Below, in pieces: positions 1 through 5,096 of a stretch of 5,387 nt of DNA. The DNA comes from Bacteroidota bacterium (GTDB taxonomy: Bacteria > Bacteroidota > Ignavibacteria > SZUA-365), in the NCBI GenBank assembly GCA_018224415.1, contig JAGTUZ010000186.1, positions 1 to 5,387 on the forward strand. The letters are read 5' to 3'. The notes beneath the pieces are model-generated. The model was not told where the DNA came from. It worked only from the letters and a program-made list of their open reading frames with translations, and ran no database searches. A program made the position numbers and the translations under genes. Position 1 is the first letter of the stretch. Every line of letters starts with the position of its first letter.

Positions 1-146
1 ACAACCGCAAGGTGGGGCTGGCGATTCTCTGTCCGCTCACGAGCGAATCGAAGGGATACCCATTCGAGGTCGCGGTCCCCGACGGACTGAAGGCCACCGG
101 CGTTATCCTCTCCGACCAGGTATTGAAACCATTAGTTCACCCGTAG
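1..146 (+). pseudogene. mazF: MazF/PemK-family toxin fragment, 5' end outside window and C-terminus truncated
   Basis: Reading codons from base 3 gives a 47-residue tail ending at TAG 144-146. It contains hallmarks of MazF/PemK endoribonucleases: VGLAILCPLTS, KGYPFEV and GVILSDQV, in the usual order and spacing. Known family members cleave mRNA and are held inactive by a MazE-type antitoxin. In normal MazF proteins SDQV is followed by a (K)SLDWR-like motif and roughly 30 more residues. Here the frame leaves the family at about base 123, reads LKPLVHP and stops. The codons after the break (ttg aaa cca tta gtt) are A+T-richer than those before it, so the break looks like a recombination or deletion junction. 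The missing part includes the C-terminal helix, so I infer an inactive remnant. The N-terminus and any MazE partner lie left of the window. Family call is firm; loss of function is inferred. Confidence 0.75.
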
Positions 147-151
147 AGAAT
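123..151 (+). promoter_or_regulatory. Candidate sigma70-like promoter for the toxin-antitoxin pair
   Basis: TTGAAA (123-128, five of six matches to TTGACA) is followed after 17 bp by GAGAAT (146-151, four of six matches to TATAAT). A start about 7 bp downstream would fall at or next to the antitoxin ATG at 158, giving a very short or absent leader. This would agree with the weak Shine-Dalgarno sequence there (only TAGAG at 144-148). The promoter lies in the sequence that replaces the end of mazF. The match is modest and could be chance. Confidence 0.3.
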
Positions 152-157
152 GATCAC

Positions 158-376
158 ATGAGTACTGCAATCAAACTCAGCGACGGATTGGTCGAGGCCG
201 CCCGTATCCATGGCGAGGCGTCGCACCGGTCGACGCCGAAACAGATCGAGCATTGGGCGACGCTTGGCCGTATTGCCGAACAGAATCCCGAGCTGTCGTA
301 CGAGTTCATTGTCGGTCTCCTTCGGGCCCGGGCAGAGGTCAAGGCCGGCGAGGTGAGCGAGTACGAGTTCGGATGA
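158..376 (+). CDS. ParD-like antitoxin of a type II toxin-antitoxin system
   Basis: This 72-residue protein closely resembles the ParD_like antitoxin family (Pfam PF11903 as I recall it). Features are an N-terminal strand, TAIKLSDGLVEAAR (3-16), as in ribbon-helix-helix proteins, the segment HRSTPKQIEHWATLGRIA (23-40), then NPELSYEF (43-50), and the C-terminal EVKAGEVSEYEFG. Length is normal for the family. In such pairs the antitoxin binds the toxin through its C-terminal part and represses its own operon through the N-terminal DNA-binding part. The start at 158 gives the family-typical N-terminus MSTAIKLSD. The stop (374-376) overlaps the toxin start in an ATGA, which implies translational coupling. 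It lies only 11 bp after the stop of the truncated mazF. Confidence 0.87.
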   Translation: MSTAIKLSDGLVEAARIHGEASHRSTPKQIEHWATLGRIAEQNPELSYEFIVGLLRARAEVKAGEVSEYEFG

Positions 377-693
377 AGGTCCTTCAGACCAATGAATTTG
401 CCAAGGCGGTCCGGAAGCTTCCAAAGCAACAGAAAGCGGACGTTGATAATGCCGTTCGTGACATCATTGCCGATCCTGCGATCGGTCGGATGAAAGCCGG
501 CGATCTGGCGGGAATCCGGGTGTTCACATTCAAAATCAATCGACAGAACGCCCTACTGGCATACGAGCAGGATGCATCCGGCGTCACCCTCTATCTGCTG
601 AAGCTGGGCAGTCACGGGAATTTCTATCGTGACCTGAAGCGCGGCAATCCTTCTTCGACGCCTGGAAGCGAAGTCGGGGACGACGAACACTGA
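373..693 (+). CDS. ParE/RelE-superfamily toxin (ParE-like)
   Basis: This 106-residue protein matches the ParE-like toxin family that pairs with ParD_like antitoxins. The N-terminal helix region is FAKAVRKLPKQQKADVDNAV (9-28), then IIADPAIGRMKAGDLAGIRV (31-50), a strand region VFTFKINRQNALLAYEQD, and the family-typical end LLKLGSHGNFYRDLKR (75-90). A hydrophilic tail of 16 residues (91-106) extends past the usual end at DLKR. RelE/ParE-fold toxins act either as ribosome-dependent mRNases or on DNA gyrase. The sequence alone does not decide which applies. I chose ATG 373 because the ATGA overlap with the antitoxin and the start MKVLQTNEFAK both fit the family. The in-frame ATG at 253 lies inside the antitoxin gene and encodes an unrelated Arg-rich extension. 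Confidence 0.86.
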   Translation: MKVLQTNEFAKAVRKLPKQQKADVDNAVRDIIADPAIGRMKAGDLAGIRVFTFKINRQNALLAYEQDASGVTLYLLKLGSHGNFYRDLKRGNPSSTPGSEVGDDEH

Positions 694-1075
694 CGGTGGT
701 TCGAGTTCACTCATGAACTCGCCAGCCTGCTCGTTTCCATCGCACGTATCATCTGGATCGGTGTCGAAATCGCAATCTCCGCTCCCGCCACCCTCGGCCG
801 CGGCAAGCCACTTGCGGACCATTGGATTAATCCGGATATTTCCCCCTGAAACCAGTCCATCATGAAAACTGCCGTAATTTTCGTGGTGAGCGTCGAAACA
901 GCGTCAAGACAGCAACACGCCGGGAATCGCACATTTTCGCGTGGGATTCGAACAGGTGTTCGTGACGGAATGCGTGATACCTCAAAGCGCTTTTTTGCGG
1001 TCAATGATAAACGTGGCGGTGTTTTGCCTGGGTACGTATCATCATTGCTGGGGTGCCACATCTGCGAGTCTGCAC
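694..1075. other. 382-bp stretch without a convincing gene
   Basis: Between the toxin stop and the membrane-protein start I find no frame that looks coding. Open frames exist on both strands (711-1112 minus, 862-1092 plus, 553-822 minus) but show no recognisable motif, no ribosome-binding site and low-complexity composition. The stretch holds a stem-loop right after the toxin (702-721) and a short perfect palindrome, AAAGCGCTTT (984-993), followed by a T run. The promoter of the membrane-protein/methyltransferase pair should lie in its right half, but no hexamer pair stands out. Confidence 0.5.
702..721. terminator. Stem-loop 8 bp after the toxin stop, possible terminator or attenuator
   Basis: CGAGTTC (702-708) and GAACTCG (715-721) are perfect 7-bp inverted copies around a 6-base loop, ACTCAT. 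A further GG/CC pairing is possible beyond a small bulge. No T run follows directly (the next bases are CCAGCCTGCTCG), so it is not a textbook intrinsic terminator. Its position suggests it ends or protects the toxin-antitoxin transcript. Confidence 0.4.
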
Positions 1076-1687
1076 ATGAGTCCAGCCAATAGAATCGGGT
1101 ATCTCTCATCAATCAGCCTTTTCGTCGTGGGTGTCGCGTACATGGTGGTCGTGGCCTTCGGCATTTCCCAAGCCGGTTTCGATCATCCGATCGTGGATCC
1201 GACCCTCGCCGTGATGGAGGCACTTACAATGCTATCGGCTCCTCTCATCGTTGCTGTCATGGCAGCGATCCACGATACCGCGAGCCGGGACCACAAGGTA
1301 TTTGGTGTCATGGCTTTAGTTTTCGCAGGAGTTATGGCGGGCCTTACCAGCGCCGTTCACTTCATTGCGCTGACGGCCGGGCGCCAAACTGATTTCACCG
1401 TTCTTGTATGGCCATCAACGCTGTACGCCGTCGAGCTTCTCGCATGGGACATTTTCCTTGGGCTGTCCCTCCTCTGTGCCGCCCTTGTATTCGTTGGTTT
1501 TGGAATCAGGGCGTTTGCCCGATGGTCCCTCATTGCAGCAGGAACCCTGTCGCTGCTTGGCGCCATTGGTCCCATCGTCGGCGACATGGCACTTCAGCGG
1601 ATAGGCATCCTCGGCTACGGTGTCGGACTCCCCGTCGCGGCGTTGGTGCTGTCACGGTTTTTCCACCGAATCCATTCACACACGTAA
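1076..1687 (+). CDS. Multi-pass membrane protein of unknown function
   Basis: From ATG 1076 this is a 203-residue, strongly hydrophobic protein with about six predicted membrane segments: roughly 9-30, 44-64, 74-98, 117-142, 148-168 and 176-193. Polar residues that may be functional sit near or inside segments: D41, E48, H95, E120, D125 and D170. I recall similar uncharacterised proteins with the same segments (NRIGYLSS, PTLAVMEAL, ALTAGRQTDFTVL.WPSTLYA) but no assigned function. The frame stays open upstream to ATG 941. That extension (MGFEQVFVTE and onward) is not membrane-like, has no ribosome-binding site and is absent from the homologs I remember, so I prefer MSPANRIGYL. No strong Shine-Dalgarno sequence precedes 1076, which leaves the start somewhat uncertain. 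The methyltransferase starts 14 bp after the stop, so the two are probably co-transcribed and may act together. Confidence 0.72.
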   Translation: MSPANRIGYLSSISLFVVGVAYMVVVAFGISQAGFDHPIVDPTLAVMEALTMLSAPLIVAVMAAIHDTASRDHKVFGVMALVFAGVMAGLTSAVHFIALTAGRQTDFTVLVWPSTLYAVELLAWDIFLGLSLLCAALVFVGFGIRAFARWSLIAAGTLSLLGAIGPIVGDMALQRIGILGYGVGLPVAALVLSRFFHRIHSHT

Positions 1688-1701
1688 GGCGATCTTCCAC
1701 A

Positions 1702-2454
1702 ATGGACATCCCACGAATATTCTCCATCATGGAAAGTGCACACCGCATCCATAACCCATTCACACCCGAAAAGCTCGCCACTCTCGGCGCGGTGCTTCGT
1801 CTGGAGGCGGGTACCCGCGTGCTCGACCTCGGCAGCGGTTCGGGGGAGATGCTGTGCACCTGGGCACGCGATCACGGCATCATCGGCACCGGCGTCGACA
1901 TGAGCCAGCTGTTCACCGAGCAGGCGAAGCTCCGTGCCGAAGAACTCGGCGTCGCCCCTCACGTCAACTTCATCCATGGCGATGCTGCCGGCTATGTCTT
2001 GGACGAGAAGGTCGATGTGGCGGCATGTCTCGGCGCCTCGTGGATCGCAGGCGGAGTCGCCGGAACGATCGCGCTCCTGGCGCAGAGTCTCCACCCCGGA
2101 GGGATCATCCTCATCGGCGAGCCCTACTGGCGGCAGTTACCGCCGACGGAAGATGTTGCGAAGGGATGTCTTGCCAACGCGATCACTGACTATCTCTTGC
2201 TGCCAGAATTTCTCGCGTCCTTCGATCACCTTGGCTACGATGTCGTGGAAATGGTGCTGGCGGACCAGGAAGGCTGGGACAGATACGAGGCGGCCAAATG
2301 GCTCACCATGCGCCGGTGGCTGGAAGCCAATCCCGACGACGAGTTCGCGAACGATATTCGAAGCACATTGACCTCCGAACCCGGGCGATACGCCGCCTAC
2401 ACACGTGAATACCTTGGCTGGGGTGTGTTCGCGCTGGTGAGGCGTCTCTCGTGA
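1702..2454 (+). CDS. Class I SAM-dependent methyltransferase
   Basis: This 250-residue protein has a Rossmann-type methyltransferase core. Motif I is VLDLGSGSGEM (40-50), the SAM-binding glycine-rich loop. The acidic end of strand 2 is GVDMSQ, with D66 predicted to bind the ribose hydroxyls. Motif III-like HGDAAGY (92-98) would contact adenine. HPGGIILIGEPYW (131-143) is the strand-5 region. The part after about residue 150, rich in aromatic and acidic residues (EGWDRYEAAKWLTMRRW), probably forms the substrate lid. Motif spacing and overall length look complete. It belongs to a widespread family usually annotated only as class I SAM methyltransferase, so the methyl acceptor is unknown. ATG 1702 gives the family N-terminus MDIPRIFSIMESAHRIHNPF. 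The open frame further upstream overlaps the membrane-protein gene and is Arg-rich noise. A weak AAGG (1686-1689) precedes the start. Confidence 0.9.
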   Translation: MDIPRIFSIMESAHRIHNPFTPEKLATLGAVLRLEAGTRVLDLGSGSGEMLCTWARDHGIIGTGVDMSQLFTEQAKLRAEELGVAPHVNFIHGDAAGYVLDEKVDVAACLGASWIAGGVAGTIALLAQSLHPGGIILIGEPYWRQLPPTEDVAKGCLANAITDYLLLPEFLASFDHLGYDVVEMVLADQEGWDRYEAAKWLTMRRWLEANPDDEFANDIRSTLTSEPGRYAAYTREYLGWGVFALVRRLS

Positions 2455-2490
2455 AGCGATCCGCATCGTTGCCTCCACCGAGGTCAGACA

Positions 2491-2519
2491 CGCTCCTTTT
2501 GGAAGGGAATGCAGGAGCG
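2491..2519. terminator. Stem-loop after the methyltransferase gene, weak terminator candidate
   Basis: CGCTCCT (2491-2497) and AGGAGCG (2513-2519) form a perfect 7-bp stem around a 15-base loop, 37 bp after the methyltransferase stop. There is no T run on the 3' side. A second, A+T-rich inverted pair follows: TGAAAA 2530-2535 with TTTTCA 2546-2551. Together they may end the upstream operon, perhaps with Rho. The evidence is structural only. Confidence 0.35.
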
Positions 2520-2629
2520 GCATATTGCATGAAAACCTCGAATAATTTTCAGACCACCCAACGAATCGGAGGCGCCATTATCCATCATCATGCGCGGTAT
2601 GTGTGAGCCAGCTATAAACCCGCGATAAT

Positions 2630-2658
2630 ATGATAAGGCCTGGAAATATTGTTATAAT
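2630..2658 (+). promoter_or_regulatory. Candidate sigma70-type promoter of the ATPase gene
   Basis: A perfect TATAAT (2653-2658) lies 17 bp after ATGATA (2630-2635, four of six matches to TTGACA). It sits in an A+T-rich stretch that differs from the surrounding coding DNA. Initiation near 2665 would leave a leader of about 70 bases. The leader ends in a Shine-Dalgarno sequence, AGGAGA (2719-2724), 9 bp before ATG 2734. Confidence 0.5.
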
Positions 2659-2677
2659 CGGGCTTGCAAGGTCCAGG
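2639..2677. repeat. 6-bp inverted repeat flanking the ATPase -10 box, possible operator
   Basis: CCTGGA (2639-2644) and TCCAGG (2672-2677) are perfect inverted copies whose starts are 33 bp apart, about three helical turns. They bracket the TATAAT and the expected start point. The placement would suit a repressor, but arms this short can arise by chance. Confidence 0.3.
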
Positions 2678-2733
2678 ATAGATTGGTAAGTTAGGCTAAG
2701 ATTCCTCAATATAGACTTAGGAGACTCCCCAGT

Positions 2734-3951
2734 ATGGATCCGCTGAGAAATCCCTTCGCACCGGGAGCAGGCGCGCCACCGCCCGAGTTGGCCGGACGCG
2801 ATGATGTTCTCGGGGCCGCGAATGTGGCCATTCACAGGATTCGAGCATGCCGCCCCGAGAAAAGCCAGATGCTGCTCGGTCTGCGTGGGGTTGGAAAAAC
2901 GGTATTGCTGAACAGAATCGGCGAGATGGCCGAGGCGGTCGGCTATCACGTCGTCATGCTGGAGGCTATTGAGGGCCAACGGCTCGCGGAGTATCTTGCG
3001 CCCCGATTGAAGAGCACGTTATTGCGGTTGAATCGTGCTGAGAAGGCGAGGGAATATGTATCGCGTGCGGTTGGAGCATTGCGTGGTTTTGCGAGCGCAT
3101 TCAAGGTTTCCATCGGTGAAATCGAGATCGGGGTGAACGAGCCCACGGTGGCCGATAGCGGGAACATGGAGGTGGACCTTCCTGCCCTGCTGGTCGCGGT
3201 AGGCGAGGCCGCGAAATCCGCCGATTCGAGCGTCGCCATCCTGGCTGATGAAGTCCAATATCTCGGCGAGCAGGATTTAAGGGCTCTGATTGTTGCATTT
3301 CATTCAATCGTCCAGAAAGGGTTGCCGGTTGTGCTTTTCGGCGCCGGATTGCCACAGGTCGCGGCGTTGTCGGGCGATGCGAAGTCCTATGCCGAACGGC
3401 TTTTCGATTTTCCGTCCATCGGGCCGCTCGCCGATGAGGCGGCGAGAAAGGCCATTCGACAGCCCATTCATGCGGAGGGGGCGGAAATCCAGTCGGAGGC
3501 CTTGGACAGGATCGTTGCCATCACGAGAGGCTATCCCTATTTCCTGCAGGAATGGGGGAAGCACGTGTGGAACGAGGCACAGGCATCAACGATTACCGCC
3601 GCTGATGTGGTGGCCGCGGGCCACTCGGTCACCGCAGCCCTGGATAAGAGTTTTTTCCGGGTTCGATTTGACAGGCTCACTCCGCGCGAGCAGGACTATC
3701 TACGAGCGATGGCGGCTCTCGGAAGCGGGCCTCATCGATCGGGTGTCATCGCGGATACACTCGGGAGGAGAGTCGAGAGCACCGGTCCATTGCGCAGTGG
3801 ACTGATCCGCAAAGGAATGATCTGGAGTCCTGCCCATGGGGAGACCGCGTTCACCGTGCCTCTTTTCGATGAGTTTATGCGTCGGGCAATGCCCGTGTGG
3901 CAAGCGCCTGACGGGGGACATCACGCCAACCGTGACATGGAACATCGTTGA
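2734..3951 (+). CDS. AAA/ORC-like P-loop ATPase with C-terminal winged-helix domain
   Basis: This 405-residue protein begins NPFAPGAGAPPPELAGRDD (6-24), the characteristic entry segment of a bacterial ATPase family resembling AAA_16/archaeal-type ATPases. Walker A is GLRGVGKT (49-56, K55 and T56 for nucleotide and magnesium). Walker B is VAILADEVQ (167-175, D172 and catalytic E173). A sensor-1-like strand VVLFGAGLP (199-207) and the lid segment IGPLADEAARKAIRQPI (229-245) follow, then GYPYFLQEWG (267-276). Residues about 315-383 (LTPREQDYLRAMA, HRSGVIADTLGR, PLRSGLIRKGMI, TAFTVPLFDEFMRR) look like a winged-helix DNA-binding domain. All nucleotide-binding motifs are intact and length is normal. 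The cellular role of this family is unknown to me; ATP-dependent DNA or nucleoprotein remodelling is inferred from architecture. AGGAGA nine bases upstream supports ATG 2734. It has its own promoter region and appears monocistronic, or leads into the reductase 49 bp downstream. Confidence 0.9.
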   Translation: MDPLRNPFAPGAGAPPPELAGRDDVLGAANVAIHRIRACRPEKSQMLLGLRGVGKTVLLNRIGEMAEAVGYHVVMLEAIEGQRLAEYLAPRLKSTLLRLNRAEKAREYVSRAVGALRGFASAFKVSIGEIEIGVNEPTVADSGNMEVDLPALLVAVGEAAKSADSSVAILADEVQYLGEQDLRALIVAFHSIVQKGLPVVLFGAGLPQVAALSGDAKSYAERLFDFPSIGPLADEAARKAIRQPIHAEGAEIQSEALDRIVAITRGYPYFLQEWGKHVWNEAQASTITAADVVAAGHSVTAALDKSFFRVRFDRLTPREQDYLRAMAALGSGPHRSGVIADTLGRRVESTGPLRSGLIRKGMIWSPAHGETAFTVPLFDEFMRRAMPVWQAPDGGHHANRDMEHR

Positions 3952-4000
3952 CCGGAGACGCCTCGCACAGCGAATCATAGGAGTTCGAGGTCCTGTATTC

Positions 4001-4330
4001 ATGAAAACACAATACTACATCGCCACCAGCCTCGAAGGCTTCATCGCGACCGATGACGACTCGCTCGACTGGCTGTTTCAGCTCGGCGATCTGGAGGAAT
4101 CGAGTGACCCCGGATTCATCGCCGAGGTGGGCGCGCTCGCCATGGTTTCCTCCACCTACGAATGGATGCTCCGCAACGCCGCCGCCGTCGTCGCCGAGAC
4201 CGGCGCGGGCAAGCCCCTGTTCCCTCGCCGCGTGAATCCGCCGGCATTGCGACTGCACACCGTCCGCCAGATGGGCGCGGGCGTGGTGGAATTGCGGTAT
4301 GAGGTGGTGAAGGGAGGTGGGGTGGAATGA
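4001..4330 (+). CDS. Dihydrofolate reductase-family (RibD_C-like) protein with an internal deletion
   Basis: The 109-residue product starts MKTQYYIATSLEGFIATDDD, then SLDWLFQLGD and ALAMVSSTYEWMLRN, the N-terminal half of dihydrofolate reductase-family/RibD C-terminal-domain proteins. From residue 68 it jumps to GAGKPLFPRR, LRLHTVRQMGAGVVELRYEV, which is the C-terminal end of the same family. Full-length members have about 180 residues. The missing 70-80 residues normally include the central strand with SSR.LP, the glycine-rich NADPH-binding motif (IVGGG-like) and the following helix. The frame is preserved across the junction (about bases 4196-4210). The usual Gly in ALAMGSSTYEW is Val49 here, another sign of relaxed selection. 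Loss of the cofactor site makes reductase activity unlikely; this is inference. Start ATG 4001 has a GAGG 10 bp upstream. The longer frame from 3836 overlaps the ATPase gene and is not supported. Confidence 0.78.
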   Translation: MKTQYYIATSLEGFIATDDDSLDWLFQLGDLEESSDPGFIAEVGALAMVSSTYEWMLRNAAAVVAETGAGKPLFPRRVNPPALRLHTVRQMGAGVVELRYEVVKGGGVE

Positions 4331-4340
4331 GGGGATCGCC

Positions 4341-4412
4341 ATGGATGAAGTGAATGCCGTGAGAGAATTCGAGCGCGTCGAAGCGGAAGAATCGCACCCA
4401 GGCATCAAATGA
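4341..4412 (+). CDS. Possible 23-codon small ORF (leader or coupling peptide)
   Basis: ATG 4341 opens a 23-residue frame beginning MDEVNAVREFERVEAEE, acidic and helix-prone. GAGGGG (4329-4334) lies 6 bp upstream, a well-placed Shine-Dalgarno sequence. Its TGA (4410-4412) overlaps the next gene's ATG (4409-4411) as ATGA. The next gene has no good ribosome-binding site of its own, so reading this frame could deliver ribosomes to it. It could equally be the remnant of a larger gene. No homolog is recognised. Confidence 0.4.
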   Translation: MDEVNAVREFERVEAEESHPGIK

Positions 4413-4798
4413 ACCGCAATCAACTCGAAACGAAGCTGAGCAATGTGACCAACTCCCTGCTGCGGGATAAGGGCTACATCTGCTTTCCCGACGTGTTCAT
4501 GTCGCTCGGTGTACTCGATGCAAAGGATGTGGATGCATGGCGCGCGCGCCGTGTCCCGGCGCTGGAGCGCGTCGTGAAGATGAATCTGTCGCGCATCAGC
4601 TTCGTGATGAAGAAGGTCCGAAGCAACAGTCTGAACGGCGGACTGAAACCGCGTCGGACCGCGTACATGTCATGGGGCAAGGGACCAAAACAACGACTCC
4701 GCTTCTCGAAGAGCGGCACGCCCTCAATCGAGGATCTGTGGGCCACGCATTTCGTCGGGAATAATTTCCAATACAACAATACAGGAGAAAGATCATGA
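4409..4798 (+). CDS. Conserved small basic protein of unknown function
   Basis: This 129-residue protein is rich in Lys and Arg. I recall it as a family of uncharacterised bacterial proteins sharing LLRDKGYI.F.DVF..LG (17-34), a W....VP.LERVV..NL.KI-like core (44-65), and LKPRRTAYMSWGKG (79-92), LRFSKSGTPSIEDLWATHF (97-115). The first 70 residues look helical and could form a winged-helix-like fold; the second half has few predicted helices. The charge pattern suggests nucleic-acid binding, but this is only inference. ATG 4409 overlaps the upstream small frame by ATGA, and its stop (TGA 4796-4798) overlaps another ATG at 4795, so it sits in a translationally coupled chain. The last dozen residues (VGNNFQYNNTGERS) come after the family-conserved region and may be unconstrained. 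Confidence 0.75.
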   Translation: MNRNQLETKLSNVTNSLLRDKGYICFPDVFMSLGVLDAKDVDAWRARRVPALERVVKMNLSRISFVMKKVRSNSLNGGLKPRRTAYMSWGKGPKQRLRFSKSGTPSIEDLWATHFVGNNFQYNNTGERS

Positions 4799-5096
4799 GC
4801 GTGTCTCCCCCCTTTGAGGAAAAGGATTGAGTGTTTCGACGGCTGGAGCCGATCGAATCTCGTTGACAGGATTGATGCACTTCGGTATCACGGAGTGATG
4901 ACGGACGCACATGTGCAGGGCCTCTCGGACCTGGCACGGGAAACGCTGGCGCGGCATGAAGCACCCTGACCGCGCTGGCCGAAGTCCGGCTGCTCCTCAC
5001 GGTCGTGCAGGCGCGGCGCCGCGGACGTTCCACAATATCGAGTCCGCGCTCGTCGAAGCGGGAGTTGTCCCTCTCAGCGATTGTTTTGTATCGTAA
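4795..5096 (+). pseudogene. Frameshifted remnant of a ~100-residue gene
   Basis: ATG 4795 has an excellent Shine-Dalgarno sequence (AGGAGA 4783-4788) and overlaps the previous stop, yet its frame ends after 11 codons (MSVSPPFEEKD). If one base is dropped from the C6 run (4807-4812) or A4 run (4820-4823), it continues RIECFDGWSRSNLVDRIDAL, then VMTDAHVQGLSDLARETLAR, to a stop at 4967-4969. A third frame then carries LTALAEVRLLLTVVQAR (4966-5016), with strongly G/C-ending codons. The remaining frame carries PRTFHNIESALVEAGVVPLS and ends at TAA 5094-5096. One single-base insertion and two single-base deletions would restore a coherent protein of about 100 residues. The pieces are collinear and coding-like in composition, so I read it as a decayed gene rather than noise. 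Sequencing error is the alternative. I do not recognise the family. Confidence 0.58.

Noticed and set aside
253..372. 40-residue extension of the ParE-like toxin
   Set aside because: It is read out of frame through the antitoxin gene; the ATGA overlap at 373 gives the family-typical start.
941..1075. N-terminal extension of the membrane protein to ATG 941
   Set aside because: The 45 extra residues are not hydrophobic in a helix-like pattern, no ribosome-binding site is present, and remembered homologs begin near MSPANRIGYL.
862..1092. Plus-strand open frame of 76 codons beginning MKTAVIFVVSVE
   Set aside because: After the first dozen residues the sequence is not protein-like, and the frame runs into the membrane-protein gene. 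No start signal is visible.
711..1112. Minus-strand open frame of 133 codons, and an overlapping one at 553-822
   Set aside because: No recognisable domain, no ribosome-binding site, odd composition, and overlap with the toxin gene or with the start of the membrane-protein gene.
1408..1701. 98-residue extension of the methyltransferase
   Set aside because: It lies inside the membrane-protein gene in another frame and is rich in Arg, Trp and Pro, typical of a shadow frame.
1615..2094. Minus-strand frame of 159 codons opposite the methyltransferase
   Set aside because: It is the antisense shadow of a G+C-rich gene whose + strand product has clear motifs.
2685..2700. GTTAGGC-like core suggesting an integron attC site
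   Set aside because: No matching inverse core at a suitable distance, no imperfect palindrome of attC size, and no such sites between the other genes.
4795..4830. Programmed ribosomal frameshift at the C6/A4 runs
   Set aside because: One shift does not rescue the gene, because two further frame breaks follow; decay or sequencing error is simpler.
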